From positions 6,200,001 through 6,264,000 of the forward strand of contig NZ_JAUSXN010000001.1 in assembly GCF_030816015.1 (NCBI RefSeq): a stretch of 64,000 nt of DNA. Direction: 5' to 3'. The notes beneath the pieces are model-generated. The model was given only the letters and a program-made list of their open reading frames with translations, was not told where the DNA came from and did not search any database. The position numbers and the translations under genes were made by a program. Source of the stretch: Pedobacter sp. W3I1. GTDB lineage: Bacteria > Bacteroidota > Bacteroidia > Sphingobacteriales > Sphingobacteriaceae. Numbering within the stretch: position 1 is the stretch's first letter; every line of letters starts with the position of its first letter. Below, one piece after another: positions 24,868 through 34,005 of the stretch.

Positions 24868-27800
24868 TTAATAAGCTAAATTCGGACTTAACCACCGCTC
24901 CACTTCTTCAACCGGCATATTCTTTCTGATGGCATAATCTTCAATCTGATCTTTGGTAATTTTTCCTAATCCAAAATACCTCGAATCAGGGTGCGCGAAA
25001 TAAAACCCACTTACCGCTGCTGTTGGATACATGGCATAACTTTCGGTTAAGTGAAGTCCAATTTTATTCTCCGCATCAAGCAACTGGAATAAAGTTCCTT
25101 TTTCGGTGTGTTCCGGGCAGGCAGGATAACCTGGCGCGGGACGGATCCCTGCGTATTCTTCCTTAATCAATTCCTGATTGCTCAGATTTTCATCCTGTGC
25201 ATAACCCCAATATTCTTTGCGTACACGTTCATGCAGGCGCTCGGCAAAGGCTTCAGCCAAACGATCGGCCAGTGCTTTGGCCATGATACTGTTATAATCA
25301 TCGTAATTGGATTCGAACTCTTTCACCAGTTCATCAATCCCGATACCCGCCGTTACGGCAAAACCACCGAAATAATCCTGAATACCACTTTCTTTCGGTG
25401 CAATAAAATCAGATAAGGCGTAATAAGGCTGCCCATCTACTTTTTCGGCCTGCTGGCGGAGGGTGTGGATAGTAACTAGTCTTGAGTCTTCAGTCCTGAG
25501 TCCTGAGTCACTAGGTTGACTTCGGACTTTGGACTCCGGACTCTGGACTTCTAAAACGATGTCGTCTCCTACCGCATTTGCTGGCCAGAAACCGATCACG
25601 GCTCTTGCTGTTAACAGTTTTTCGTCGAGGATGCGTTTTAATAAAGTCTGTGCATCATCAAAAAGTTTCTTCGCTTCGTCGCCTACATTTTTATCGTCGA
25701 AAATTTTCGGATAACTTCCGCGGAGTTCCCAGGTATGGAAAAAAGGCGTCCAATCGATATAGGGAACCAATTCTTCTAAGGGATAGTTATCGAAAACCCT
25801 TGTGCCTGTAAATTCCGGAACAGGTAAGTTGGGCTGAAAATCGATCTTAAATTTATTTGCACGTGCTTCATCTAAGGTTTTAAAACGTTTATCCGATCGC
25901 TTATTTAAATGCGCTTCACGTGCTTTATCATATTCAGCTCTAATGCCTGCTACATAGTCATCTTTTGTTTCAGGATTCATCAGGGTGCTGCAAACGGTAA
26001 CACTTCTGGAAGCATCTAACACGTGGATAGCAGGTCCCGAATAATGCGGTGCTACTTTTACAGCAGCATGGATTCTTGAAGTAGTTGCTCCACCGATAAT
26101 TAATGGAATGGTGAAACCTTCGCGCTCCATTTCTTTGGCAAAGTGAACCATTTCATCCAGCGATGGCGTAATTAAACCACTTAAACCAATAATATCGGCT
26201 TTTATTTCTCTGGCTTTTTTGATGATTTCCTGCGCAGGAACCATCACACCCATATCAACAATTTCGAAGTTATTACAGGCCAATACCACGCCCACAATAT
26301 TTTTCCCAATATCATGCACATCACCTTTTACAGTGGCCATTAATACTCTTCCTGCTGACGAATTCTGATCCTGATCGGGATTATCTAATTTCTCCTGTTC
26401 AATAAATGGCAATAAATAGGCTACGGCTTTTTTCATTACCCTTGCCGACTTTACTACCTGAGGCAGGAACATTTTCCCGGCGCCGAATAAATCACCTACG
26501 ATGTTCATCCCGTCCATCAATGGCCCTTCGATTACCTGAATCGGGCGGGCATATTTTTGCCTGGCTTCTTCCACATCATCATCCAGATATTCTACAATTC
26601 CCTTAACTAAGGAATGAGATAATCTTTCTTCAACAGAACCTTTCCTCCACTCTTCATCTTTAACCACTTCTTTACCTTTCGATTTTACGGTATCGGCATA
26701 TTCTACCAAACGCTCCGTAGCATCGTCTCTTCGGTTTAAGAGCACATCCTCTACCCTTTCTAACAATTCGGGTGGAATTTCCTGATAAACCTCTAACATC
26801 CCCGCATTTACAATTCCCATATCTAAACCGGCCTGAATGGCATGATAAAGAAATGCGGAGTGCATGGCTTCGCGAACGGTATTATTCCCCCTGAAAGAGA
26901 AAGAAATGTTAGAAACCCCACCACTCACTTTGGCATGAGGCAGGTTTTCTTTGATCCAGCGGGTAGCATTTATAAAATCGACAGCATAATTATTATGCTC
27001 TTCTAATCCGGTTGCGACGGTTAAGATGTTCGGATCGAAAATAATATCCTCTGCCGGGAAGCCAATTTCATTTACCAAAATATCATAACTCCGTTTACAG
27101 ATTTCTTTTCTACGCTCGTAATTATCGGCCTGCCCCTGCTCATCAAAAGCCATTACCACCACGGCGGCACCATATTGCATAATTTTGCGGGCGCTTTCGC
27201 GGAATTTCTCTTCCCCTTCTTTTAGTGAAATGGAGTTTACAATTCCTTTTCCCTGCAAACATTTTAAACCATTTTCAATAACCGACCACTTAGATGAATC
27301 GACCATGATGGGCAATTTGGCTATATCAGGTTCAGAGGCAATGAGGTTTAAGAATTTGGTCATTGCTGCTTCCGAATCCAACATCCCTTCATCCATGTTC
27401 ACATCGATGATCTGTGCACCGCCTTCAACCTGTTGTAGGGCAACGGCCAATGCAGCCTCGTAATCGCCGCTTAAGATCAATTTAGAGAATTTTGGAGATC
27501 CGGTAATATTTGTTCTTTCACCAATATTCACAAAAATGCTCTCTGGGGTGATGGTTACTGGCTCCAACCCGCTTAAACGCATATAAGGTTCTAGCACAGG
27601 GATTTTCCTAGGCTCAGCTTTCCTTGCATTTTTAGCAATACAGCCAATGTGCTCTGGCGTGGTGCCACAACAGCCACCCACAATGTTCACAAAACCAGAG
27701 GCAATAAAATCGTCAACCAAATGTGCCGTTTCATGCGGCTGCTCATCGTAAGCACCAAACTCGTTTGGTAAACCAGCATTTGGATAGGCCGAAACATAAC

Positions 27801-28584
27801 AGCCCGCTTTTGCAGCAAGCTCCTCAATATGTGGTCGCATTTCTTTAGCACCCAAAGCACAGTTAAAACCGATGCTTAATGGTTTTGCATGCATTACAGA
27901 ATTTAAGAAAGCTTCAGCAGTTTGACCTGAAAGTGTTCTGCCAGAGGCATCGGTAATGGTACCGGAAATCATGATCTCCAGTTTACGGCCTATTACCTCT
28001 TCATATTTTTTAATGGCTACAATAGCCACTTTAGCATTTAAAGTATCGAAAATGGTTTCGATTAATAATACATCCGAACCACCATCTACCAAACCGCGTA
28101 CCTGCTCGTAATAAGCTGCTTCCAGCTCATCGAAATAAACAGCCCTAAAACCAGGATCGTTTACATTTGGCGACATGGAAAGGGTACGGTTGGTTGGGCC
28201 AATGGCACCAGCAACAAAACATTTACGGTCTGGATTTGCTGCCATGAACTCATTTACAGCTTCTTTTGCCACACGTGCACCTTCAAAACTCATTTCGTAA
28301 GAAAGGTCTTCCATCTGGTAATCGGCCATGGAAATGCGCTGTGTACTGAACGTATTGGTTTCGATAATATCGGCACCAGCCGCCAGATACTCCAGGTGTA
28401 TCGTTTTTATAATATCCGGACGTGTGATGTTGAGCAAATCGTTATTGCCTTTTACATCACAGGGATGGTTTTTAAATCGCTCCCCCCTAAAATCTTCTTC
28501 GGTTAAGGTATATCGCTGAATCATGGTACCCATTGCACCATCAATCACCAAAATACGTTTTTCTAATTCTTCTCTTATGCTCAT
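24868..28584 (-). CDS. metH: Cobalamin-dependent methionine synthase with a repeat insert
   Basis: 1238 residues from MSIREELEKR; the frame is open to 28638, but that part is a phased repeat array. Modules in order: homocysteine-binding (about 1-325, zinc Cys pair in VGGCCGTTP), folate-binding (about 355-610, GERTNITGSPKF), cobalamin cap and binding (about 640-880, GDVHDIGKNIVGVV with the cobalt-ligating His), and the SAM-dependent reactivation domain (about 910-1235, ending PTAAVSGFYFAHP and YFGLGKI). Residues about 1011-1038 (QSPESKVRSQPSDSG and following) are encoded by a heptamer-phased array inserted in frame in the reactivation domain. A SAM-I riboswitch lies upstream. Confidence 0.96.
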   Translation of the reverse strand: MSIREELEKRILVIDGAMGTMIQRYTLTEEDFRGERFKNHPCDVKGNNDLLNITRPDIIKTIHLEYLAAGADIIETNTFSTQRISMADYQMEDLSYEMSFEGARVAKEAVNEFMAANPDRKCFVAGAIGPTNRTLSMSPNVNDPGFRAVYFDELEAAYYEQVRGLVDGGSDVLLIETIFDTLNAKVAIVAIKKYEEVIGRKLEIMISGTITDASGRTLSGQTAEAFLNSVMHAKPLSIGFNCALGAKEMRPHIEELAAKAGCYVSAYPNAGLPNEFGAYDEQPHETAHLVDDFIASGFVNIVGGCCGTTPEHIGCIAKNARKAEPRKIPVLEPYMRLSGLEPVTITPESIFVNIGERTNITGSPKFSKLILSGDYEAALAVALQQVEGGAQIIDVNMDEGMLDSEAAMTKFLNLIASEPDIAKLPIMVDSSKWSVIENGLKCLQGKGIVNSISLKEGEEKFRESARKIMQYGAAVVVMAFDEQGQADNYERRKEICKRSYDILVNEIGFPAEDIIFDPNILTVATGLEEHNNYAVDFINATRWIKENLPHAKVSGGVSNISFSFRGNNTVREAMHSAFLYHAIQAGLDMGIVNAGMLEVYQEIPPELLERVEDVLLNRRDDATERLVEYADTVKSKGKEVVKDEEWRKGSVEERLSHSLVKGIVEYLDDDVEEARQKYARPIQVIEGPLMDGMNIVGDLFGAGKMFLPQVVKSARVMKKAVAYLLPFIEQEKLDNPDQDQNSSAGRVLMATVKGDVHDIGKNIVGVVLACNNFEIVDMGVMVPAQEIIKKAREIKADIIGLSGLITPSLDEMVHFAKEMEREGFTIPLIIGGATTSRIHAAVKVAPHYSGPAIHVLDASRSVTVCSTLMNPETKDDYVAGIRAEYDKAREAHLNKRSDKRFKTLDEARANKFKIDFQPNLPVPEFTGTRVFDNYPLEELVPYIDWTPFFHTWELRGSYPKIFDDKNVGDEAKKLFDDAQTLLKRILDEKLLTARAVIGFWPANAVGDDIVLEVQSPESKVRSQPSDSGLRTEDSRLVTIHTLRQQAEKVDGQPYYALSDFIAPKESGIQDYFGGFAVTAGIGIDELVKEFESNYDDYNSIMAKALADRLAEAFAERLHERVRKEYWGYAQDENLSNQELIKEEYAGIRPAPGYPACPEHTEKGTLFQLLDAENKIGLHLTESYAMYPTAAVSGFYFAHPDSRYFGLGKITKDQIEDYAIRKNMPVEEVERWLSPNLAY
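25471..25554. repeat. Heptamer-phased inverted array inside metH
   Basis: Twelve units in unbroken 7-base register: AGTAACT, then AGTCTTG, AGTCTTC, AGTCCTG, AGTCCTG, AGTCACT, a turn, and CTTCGGA, CTTTGGA, CTCCGGA, CTCTGGA, CTTCTAA. The second half is the inverse complement of the first. Its 84 bases equal 4 x 21, so the metH frame is kept. Confidence 0.9.
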
Positions 28585-28595
28585 TCTTGTTGTTA

Positions 28596-28679
28596 GATAT
28601 GAGAATTGAGATATGCGATATGAGAGTAGATAAGACACATTGTCTCAAATCTCAAATCTATAGTCTCAAATCTCAAAAA
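28596..28679. repeat. Heptamer-phased inverted array in the metH leader
   Basis: Twelve units in exact 7-base register: GATATGA, GAATTGA, GATATGC, GATATGA, GAGTAGA, TAAGACA, CATTGTC, TCAAATC, TCAAATC, TATAGTC, TCAAATC, TCAAAAA. The first half (GANNTGA) is inverted in the second (TCAAATC). It lies between the SAM riboswitch and the metH ATG, where the expression platform would be expected. Confidence 0.9.
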
Positions 28680-28736
28680 AAAGCTTATTTAAAAAGTTGG
28701 TACGAGAATCGTAATCCTAAACTTATCTGTTTCCGC

Positions 28737-28826
28737 TATTTGCAGAATAGAATTTAGCACCTTGTATGGTTACAGGTTGCTAAGACTTCGTTGGGTCTAA
28801 TCCCTCCGTCTTTCTTAATAAGCATA
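28737..28826 (-). ncRNA. SAM-I riboswitch (S box) upstream of metH
   Basis: Read on the minus strand: CTTATTAAGAAAGACGGAGG, GGATTAGACCCAACGAAGTC, TTAGCAACCTGTAACCATAC, then AAGGTGCTAAATTC. These match the S-box core: the AGGGA and GCAACC segments, the GACC/GGTC-like P2-P3 elements and the AGGTGCTAAATTC J4/1 region. It should switch metH (and probably metF) off when SAM is high. No GC-rich terminator is evident between it and metH, so the output mechanism is unclear. Confidence 0.92.
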
Positions 28827-28889
28827 CAAAAATGCAACAAAGCAACATCAATTCCAAAAATTATCGCCTTGCTACCAAATAAAATTACA

Positions 28890-28915
28890 AAGGCCACGCA
28901 AAACTGCGCAGCCTT
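28890..28915 (-). terminator. Hairpin after the BI-1 gene
   Basis: Minus strand AAGGC, inner CGCA/TGCG pairing, GCCTT then a short T-stretch, 26-51 bases after the BI-1 stop and just before the riboswitch region. Confidence 0.5.
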
Positions 28916-28940
28916 AAGAATATTGTTCTGTTTTTGAGAT

Positions 28941-29696
28941 CTATCTTCTACTACCGAAAATACGCAATAGCGACAAAAATAAGTTGATGAAGGTGATATA
29001 AAGCGATAAGGCGCCCATGATCGCTAATTTTTTGCTTTCATTTACACCTAAAGTATTTCCATTTTCATCCAAACCTTCGCCAATTCTTTTAAGCTCTTGC
29101 ACCTTGTAGGCAGTTAAGGCAGTAAAAATAGCCACTCCAATAAATCCCATAATGTACCCCAATGTAGAGCTGCCTAAAAACATATTGATAATACTGATGA
29201 TCACCAAACCGATTACGCCTGCAAATAATATAGGTCCAAACTTACTCAAATCTGTATTTGTAGTGTAGCCCATTATCGCCATTACGGCAAATATCGCGGC
29301 AGCCGCTGCAAAACTAATTACAACAGATGGCAAAGAATAGGTTAACAGGATAAAGCTAAGCATTACTCCAGTTAATATAGAATAAAGCAAAAATACGCCA
29401 ATTAATGCCTGATAAGACATCCGTTGCATACCAGCGCCCATCAAGAATACTAATCCTAGCGGAGCAAATATTGCAATGTAACCTAAAACAGTAAACCCAC
29501 CTTTACCTGTTTGTGGGTTATAAGATAAAAGATAATCCAATACTGCTGGCGTACTGGCAATAAAATAAGCTGCAACTGTAGAAACAGCTAGTGCTACAAA
29601 CATCCATAAGAAAACATTCCCAAAGAAACGTTTAGATGCAGATCTTTCCTGTACAAAAACACTGTTGTCTTGATATTGATAATTTTGTTGTTCCAT
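28941..29696 (-). CDS. Bax inhibitor-1 / YccA family membrane protein
   Basis: 251 residues with seven predicted membrane helices (for example FLWMFVALAVSTVAAYFIA, YIAIFAPLGLVFLMG and LAIMGALSLYITFINLFLSL). The last helix with YITFINLFLSLLRIFG is characteristic of the BI-1/YccA family. In other bacteria such proteins are calcium-leak-type channels or FtsH modulators; the exact role here is unknown. Monocistronic. Confidence 0.88.
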   Translation of the reverse strand: MEQQNYQYQDNSVFVQERSASKRFFGNVFLWMFVALAVSTVAAYFIASTPAVLDYLLSYNPQTGKGGFTVLGYIAIFAPLGLVFLMGAGMQRMSYQALIGVFLLYSILTGVMLSFILLTYSLPSVVISFAAAAAIFAVMAIMGYTTNTDLSKFGPILFAGVIGLVIISIINMFLGSSTLGYIMGFIGVAIFTALTAYKVQELKRIGEGLDENGNTLGVNESKKLAIMGALSLYITFINLFLSLLRIFGSRR

Positions 29697-29734
29697 TTTA
29701 AATTTTGTGTATTTAACTATATAAAAATAAATAT

Positions 29735-30301
29735 TTAGTTTAATCTTTTTGTCAGCAATTCTTCAACTTTTTTAAAGACCTGTAGTGGTTTTAGTGTGCG
29801 CCATGGCAGATTGTCGAATGCACCGCCAAAGTTAATGTAATAATCGATGTTATTATCGCGAAACTCAGTGATTACGTGTTCCTGAAAATTTACGCCAACA
29901 ATCCAGCCATCTTCTACTTCCTGAAACCACTCTTCATAATAACTATCATCAGAAGCATGGAAATTCAGCACATTTTCTCCGATCAGAATAAATTTATTAA
30001 TGCCTTCATCCATCATCAGCTCTAAAATATCACGCTTTAGCAGCATAATATCATTATTAATGGCATCGTTCCACTCCCCTATAAATTCTATAACGGCATA
30101 ACTGCGGTCGTAATCGGCGTACAATACCTTCATGTACAGCGTATTCGAGCCAAACTCGTCCCATTGGGGGTGCAATAAAAAGTTATAAATCTGTTTATCG
30201 AAATAAAGTTCAGAATATTCGGTATTGTAAAATGGCGAACGCTCATCTTCTGCCGAAATATAATCATCTCTCCACTGATAGTAAGGCTCAATTTCGTGCA
30301 T
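29735..30301 (-). CDS. Conserved-looking hypothetical protein, 188 residues
   Basis: Acidic, rich in aromatic residues (EIEPYYQWRDDYISAEDER, FYNTEYSELYFDKQIYNFLL), with no signal peptide or membrane segment. No family recognised with confidence. Codon use and composition look like a genuine gene, and it lies downstream of murQ on the same strand across a 125-bp gap filled by a phased repeat array. Confidence 0.75.
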   Translation of the reverse strand: MHEIEPYYQWRDDYISAEDERSPFYNTEYSELYFDKQIYNFLLHPQWDEFGSNTLYMKVLYADYDRSYAVIEFIGEWNDAINNDIMLLKRDILELMMDEGINKFILIGENVLNFHASDDSYYEEWFQEVEDGWIVGVNFQEHVITEFRDNNIDYYINFGGAFDNLPWRTLKPLQVFKKVEELLTKRLN

Positions 30302-30316
30302 GCTTTTTTCTTAATT

Positions 30317-30420
30317 ATTGAAGGATTGAATTTTGAATGAGAGAATGATTAATGCTACTCTTACATGCTATCATTCACTAATTCTTTCATTCACTCCATC
30401 CCTCCTTCTCTCATTCTAAC
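30317..30420. repeat. Octamer-phased inverted array after murQ
   Basis: Thirteen units in unbroken 8-base register. The left half has units ATTGAAGG, ATTGAATT, TTGAATGA, GAGAATGA; the right half ATTCACTA, ATTCTTTC, ATTCACTC, CATCCCTC, CTTCTCTC, ATTCTAAC. The halves are inverse complements (GAAT versus ATTC). Same architecture as the heptamer arrays but with an 8-base period. Confidence 0.85.
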
Positions 30421-30425
30421 ATTTC

Positions 30426-31229
30426 TCAGTGTCCTGCTGCAACTGCCTTACGCACGCTTCCATAACGGGTTAATAATTCAGCAGCTTCATCATAACCAAT
30501 ATTCAGTTCATCGGCAACCATTTGTGTACCACGATCTACCAGTTTATGATTGGTTAACTGCATATCGACCATTTTATTGCCAACTACGCGCCCCAACTGA
30601 ACCATCACCGTAGTACTTAACATGTTTAACACCATTTTTTGTGCCGTACCCGATTTCATGCGGGTAGATCCGGTAATAAATTCAGGGCCAACCACCACTT
30701 CAACCGGAAAATCCGATTCAGCAGCAATAGGTCCGCCGGTATTACAAACAATGCAACCTGTTAAAATGCCATGTTTGCGTGCTGTGTTTAATCCGCCGAT
30801 TACATATGGAGTGGTACCCGATGCTGCCAGGCCAACCAAACAATCTTTTTCATTAATCTCAAATTCCTGTAGATCTTTCCAGGCTTGTTCGGCATCATCT
30901 TCAGCAAATTCTACCGCTCTTCTAATGGCAGTATCTCCGCCAGCAATAATTCCTACAACCCAATCAAAAGGAACACCGTAAGTAGGCGGACATTCAGATG
31001 CATCTACTACGCCTAAACGACCACTTGTACCTGCACCTATATAAAAGAGACGACCACCTTTTTTCATTCGCTCGGCAACTGCCGATGTTAATTTTTCGAT
31101 CTGAGGCAAACATTTTTCAACTGCAAACGCTACAGTTTTATCTTCGTTATTAATGCCCTGCAAAACTTCTAATACCGACATCTGATCGATGTGGTCATAG
31201 TTAGATTCTTGCTCGGTAACTCTATTCAT
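30426..31229 (-). CDS. murQ: N-acetylmuramic acid 6-phosphate etherase
   Basis: 267 residues, SIS-domain lyase that cleaves the lactyl ether of MurNAc-6-P in peptidoglycan recycling. Diagnostic stretches: NRVTEQES at the N-terminus, YIGAGTSGRLGVVDASECPP (20 residues), GGDTAIRRAVEFAEDD, LAASGTTPYVIGGL and EFITGSTRMKSGTAQKMVLN. Slightly shorter than the roughly 300-residue E. coli enzyme. Divergent from the S41 protease gene. Confidence 0.95.
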   Translation of the reverse strand: MNRVTEQESNYDHIDQMSVLEVLQGINNEDKTVAFAVEKCLPQIEKLTSAVAERMKKGGRLFYIGAGTSGRLGVVDASECPPTYGVPFDWVVGIIAGGDTAIRRAVEFAEDDAEQAWKDLQEFEINEKDCLVGLAASGTTPYVIGGLNTARKHGILTGCIVCNTGGPIAAESDFPVEVVVGPEFITGSTRMKSGTAQKMVLNMLSTTVMVQLGRVVGNKMVDMQLTNHKLVDRGTQMVADELNIGYDEAAELLTRYGSVRKAVAAGH

Positions 31230-31400
31230 AAATTTAATTTTGATAAAATTCGGTAAATTCTTTTTAAAAACTGCGCTAAAAACTCAAAAATATCTGTCAT
31301 AAATTTCGAGTGAGGTCTTCCTTGCGTTAATTAATGTTAAATATTATAAACAAAAGACATGAAAATGCAGTTAAAAAATATATCAACTCGCTAATTTTCA

Positions 31401-31408
31401 TAAATTTG
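31401..31408 (+). promoter_or_regulatory. -7 box of the S41 peptidase gene
   Basis: TAAATTTG ending 11 bases before the ATG, which predicts a leader of only about six bases. Confidence 0.45.
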
Positions 31409-31419
31409 CATTAACGCCG

Positions 31420-33027
31420 ATGAAAAAAAATACCCGAAATAACGTACTGATTGCACTAAGCTATTCTGTAATTTTAATAGTGGGTATGTTTTTGGGTATA
31501 AAATTCATTAAAGATCAAGGCTTTGGCGTTAAAAAAAGCCCTCAGCTAGCCAACAATAGCGACGAAAAATTAAACGAAATCTTACATATCATCAATGGCA
31601 ATTATGTTGATGACATCAATACCGATTCGCTTCAAAACTTACCTATAGATAGCGTTTTACACCAACTCGATCCACATAGTGTTTACTTGCCACCAACTGA
31701 TGCGCAAGATATGACTGATAACCTGGAAGGAAATTTTGAAGGCGTAGGCATAGAATATTATATGCTTAACGATACCATGATGGTTACCGGTGTGGTTAAA
31801 GACGGACCGGCTTATCAGGCGGGAATTAAATTGGGCGACAAGATCCTGAGTATCGATACTGCAGTAGTAAGTGGCCGAAACCTACCGAAAGATCAACTTA
31901 CCGGTCGTTTTAAAGGTAGATCCGGGACTGGTGTGAGCGTAGTGCTTTTACACCCGGGCGCTCCGCAAAGTAACCGCATTATGGTTACCCGTGGTAAAGT
32001 CAACATCAGTAGTATTGATGCTGCCTACATGATTAACAACGAAACAGGTTATGTGCGGATTAGTAAATTTGGTGCCAATACGGATAACGATTTCTCTGCT
32101 GCAGTCAACAACCTGAAGGCAAGGGGTATGAAAAAACTTATTCTTGATTTGCGCGATAATGGAGGTGGTTATTTTACCGCAGCTACGGGTTTAGCTGATC
32201 AGTTTTTGGCAGAGAACAAACTTATTGTATATACACAGGGCAAGCATGAGCCGCGTACCGATTATTTTTCCACAGGTACCGGCGCTTTTCAAAATGGCAA
32301 ACTGGCTATCCTGATTAATGAAAATACGGCTTCTGCCAGCGAAATTGTAGCTGGAGCCATCCAGGATTTAGGGCGTGGGATTATTGTTGGCCGCCGTTCT
32401 TTTGGAAAAGGTTTGGTACAAGAGCAATTTGCTTTTGGCGACGGCTCTGCATTGAACTTAACCATCGCAAGATATTATACACCATCGGGACGTAGCATTC
32501 AAAAATCATATAAGAAAGGTTACAATGCCTACAAACATGAATTAGATGAACGCTTGATGGATGGGGAGCTTACAGGAGACCGTACCTCTTTTCAAGATTC
32601 TATTGAGAAAACTGAAGGTGTAAATATTCAACCGAACAAAAAAGTTAAACCGATTGGCGGTATACAACCAGACGTATTCGTGAAATTAGATACCAGTGGC
32701 TACAATAAGTTTTACAGTAATTTAGTGAGCAAAAAAGTACTTTCTGATTATGTATTTAATGTACTTACTAATAAGTATAGCGCCAGTTTTGTAGAACAGA
32801 ATATCAATATCTTTACTATAAATGATAATGACTTTAAAGACTTCATCGGGTATCTTCAACGCAAAAATGTGGCGATAGATCGTTTCCAATTGTACAATTC
32901 TAAAACTGTGATCTTAAACGATTTAAAAGCTTTGCTTTGTCGCTATTATCTGGGTGATGTGGGCTACTATAAAGCGGCAAATCAAAACGATAATGCGGTA
33001 AGACAGGCGCTACTAAACCTTCAGTAG
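31420..33027 (+). CDS. S41 family C-terminal processing peptidase
   Basis: 535 residues. An N-terminal membrane anchor (ALSYSVILIVGMFLGIKFI) is followed by a PDZ domain (about 105-190, GVGIEYYMLNDTMMVTGVV, KDGPAYQAGIKLGDKIL) and the tail-specific protease domain. The catalytic Ser305 (ENTASASEI) and Lys330 (SFGKGLVQ) are 25 residues apart, as in Tsp/CtpA. Periplasmic protease acting on C-termini. The roughly 100-residue C-terminal extension is typical of Bacteroidota members. Confidence 0.93.
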   Translation: MKKNTRNNVLIALSYSVILIVGMFLGIKFIKDQGFGVKKSPQLANNSDEKLNEILHIINGNYVDDINTDSLQNLPIDSVLHQLDPHSVYLPPTDAQDMTDNLEGNFEGVGIEYYMLNDTMMVTGVVKDGPAYQAGIKLGDKILSIDTAVVSGRNLPKDQLTGRFKGRSGTGVSVVLLHPGAPQSNRIMVTRGKVNISSIDAAYMINNETGYVRISKFGANTDNDFSAAVNNLKARGMKKLILDLRDNGGGYFTAATGLADQFLAENKLIVYTQGKHEPRTDYFSTGTGAFQNGKLAILINENTASASEIVAGAIQDLGRGIIVGRRSFGKGLVQEQFAFGDGSALNLTIARYYTPSGRSIQKSYKKGYNAYKHELDERLMDGELTGDRTSFQDSIEKTEGVNIQPNKKVKPIGGIQPDVFVKLDTSGYNKFYSNLVSKKVLSDYVFNVLTNKYSASFVEQNINIFTINDNDFKDFIGYLQRKNVAIDRFQLYNSKTVILNDLKALLCRYYLGDVGYYKAANQNDNAVRQALLNLQ

Positions 33028-33294
33028 CCATATTTTATACTTTCCTGACTATAAATCGATAACTAAATTTCCCTACACCATCTGTAACGATCTGTAAAAA
33101 ACGGCAACTGGCGGCAGAACAGGGAAATTCGCACATCATCTGCATGCCAAACGTAATGCAATGACATATCGATCTTTTGATTACCGACCTTAAAGCTGAA
33201 ATGGTGTTGCAGGATTGACGCTGTACAAACATTTCAATAAGCCCAGGTGTTTAATAACGGTACTAAATGAGTATTTACACCTAAACAGCTTCAG

Positions 33295-33891
33295 ATGAAA
33301 ATAATAATTGTAGGCGCAACGGGCACACTGGGTAAAAAAGTAGCCGAAGCTTTCGCCCAAAAACACGAGATCATTCGTGTAGGAAATACCAAAGGAGATT
33401 TTCAGGTAGATATTACCAATGAAGCATCGATTAAAGCCTTGTTCGAACAGATTGGTGCTTTCGATGCCCTGATTAGTACCAGTGGGAAAGGCCCTTTTAC
33501 GCCTGTAAGTCAAATGACTGGTGAAGTGTTTAAGAGTGGGCTGCTGGATAAGTTAATGGGTCAGGTTAACCTGGTGCTTATCGGTCAGCACTATATTAAC
33601 AAAGGTGGTTCATTTACCCTAACTTCGGGCATATTGGCCGAACATCCGGTTGCAGCCGGTGCAGCATTGAGCGCAATAAATGGAGCACTAAACTCTTTTG
33701 TTTTGGCAGCTGCTCCGGAACTCAAAAATGAGGTTCGTATAAACGCCATCAGTCCTAACGTGGTTGAAGATTCGCCTGCCTATTTCGATTCGTTTCCCGG
33801 AGAAATTCCCGTTACCATGGAGAAAGTAGTTAAAGCTTACGAGAAAAGTGTGTTGGGCATTGTAACAGGCCAGGTAATAAAAGTTTATTAA
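33295..33891 (+). CDS. Short SDR-like oxidoreductase, about 200 residues
   Basis: 198 residues. The Rossmann motif is clear (IIIVGATGTLGKKVAEAF), with an acidic strand end (FQVDITN) and ALISTSGKGPFTPV. The usual catalytic YxxxK is missing: the equivalent stretch reads AALSAINGALNSF, so the Tyr is replaced. This short SDR branch commonly lacks it, so substrate and even enzymatic activity are uncertain. Preceded by 267 bp with no convincing gene (33028-33294), followed by a terminator. Confidence 0.8.
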   Translation: MKIIIVGATGTLGKKVAEAFAQKHEIIRVGNTKGDFQVDITNEASIKALFEQIGAFDALISTSGKGPFTPVSQMTGEVFKSGLLDKLMGQVNLVLIGQHYINKGGSFTLTSGILAEHPVAAGAALSAINGALNSFVLAAAPELKNEVRINAISPNVVEDSPAYFDSFPGEIPVTMEKVVKAYEKSVLGIVTGQVIKVY

Positions 33892-33893
33892 TT

Positions 33894-33931
33894 AGGTCCG
33901 GCATTTGAAGAAATCCGGGACCTCGTTTTTT
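33894..33931 (+). terminator. Terminator after the short SDR gene
   Basis: Stem AGGTC-CGG/CCGGGACCT with one bulged base, 13-base loop, and a T-run 33925-33931. Confidence 0.75.
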
Positions 33932-34005
33932 AACAAAAGCTTATTCTATAATTTTGGTTATTCAAAATCCAAAGCTTTATATTGGTCTATCTAACAACCT
34001 CAAGC

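Noticed and set aside
33035..33232. 65-codon minus-strand frame before the short SDR gene
   Set aside because: Cys-rich and without a recognised domain or promoter box; could be a decayed gene remnant but cannot be supported.
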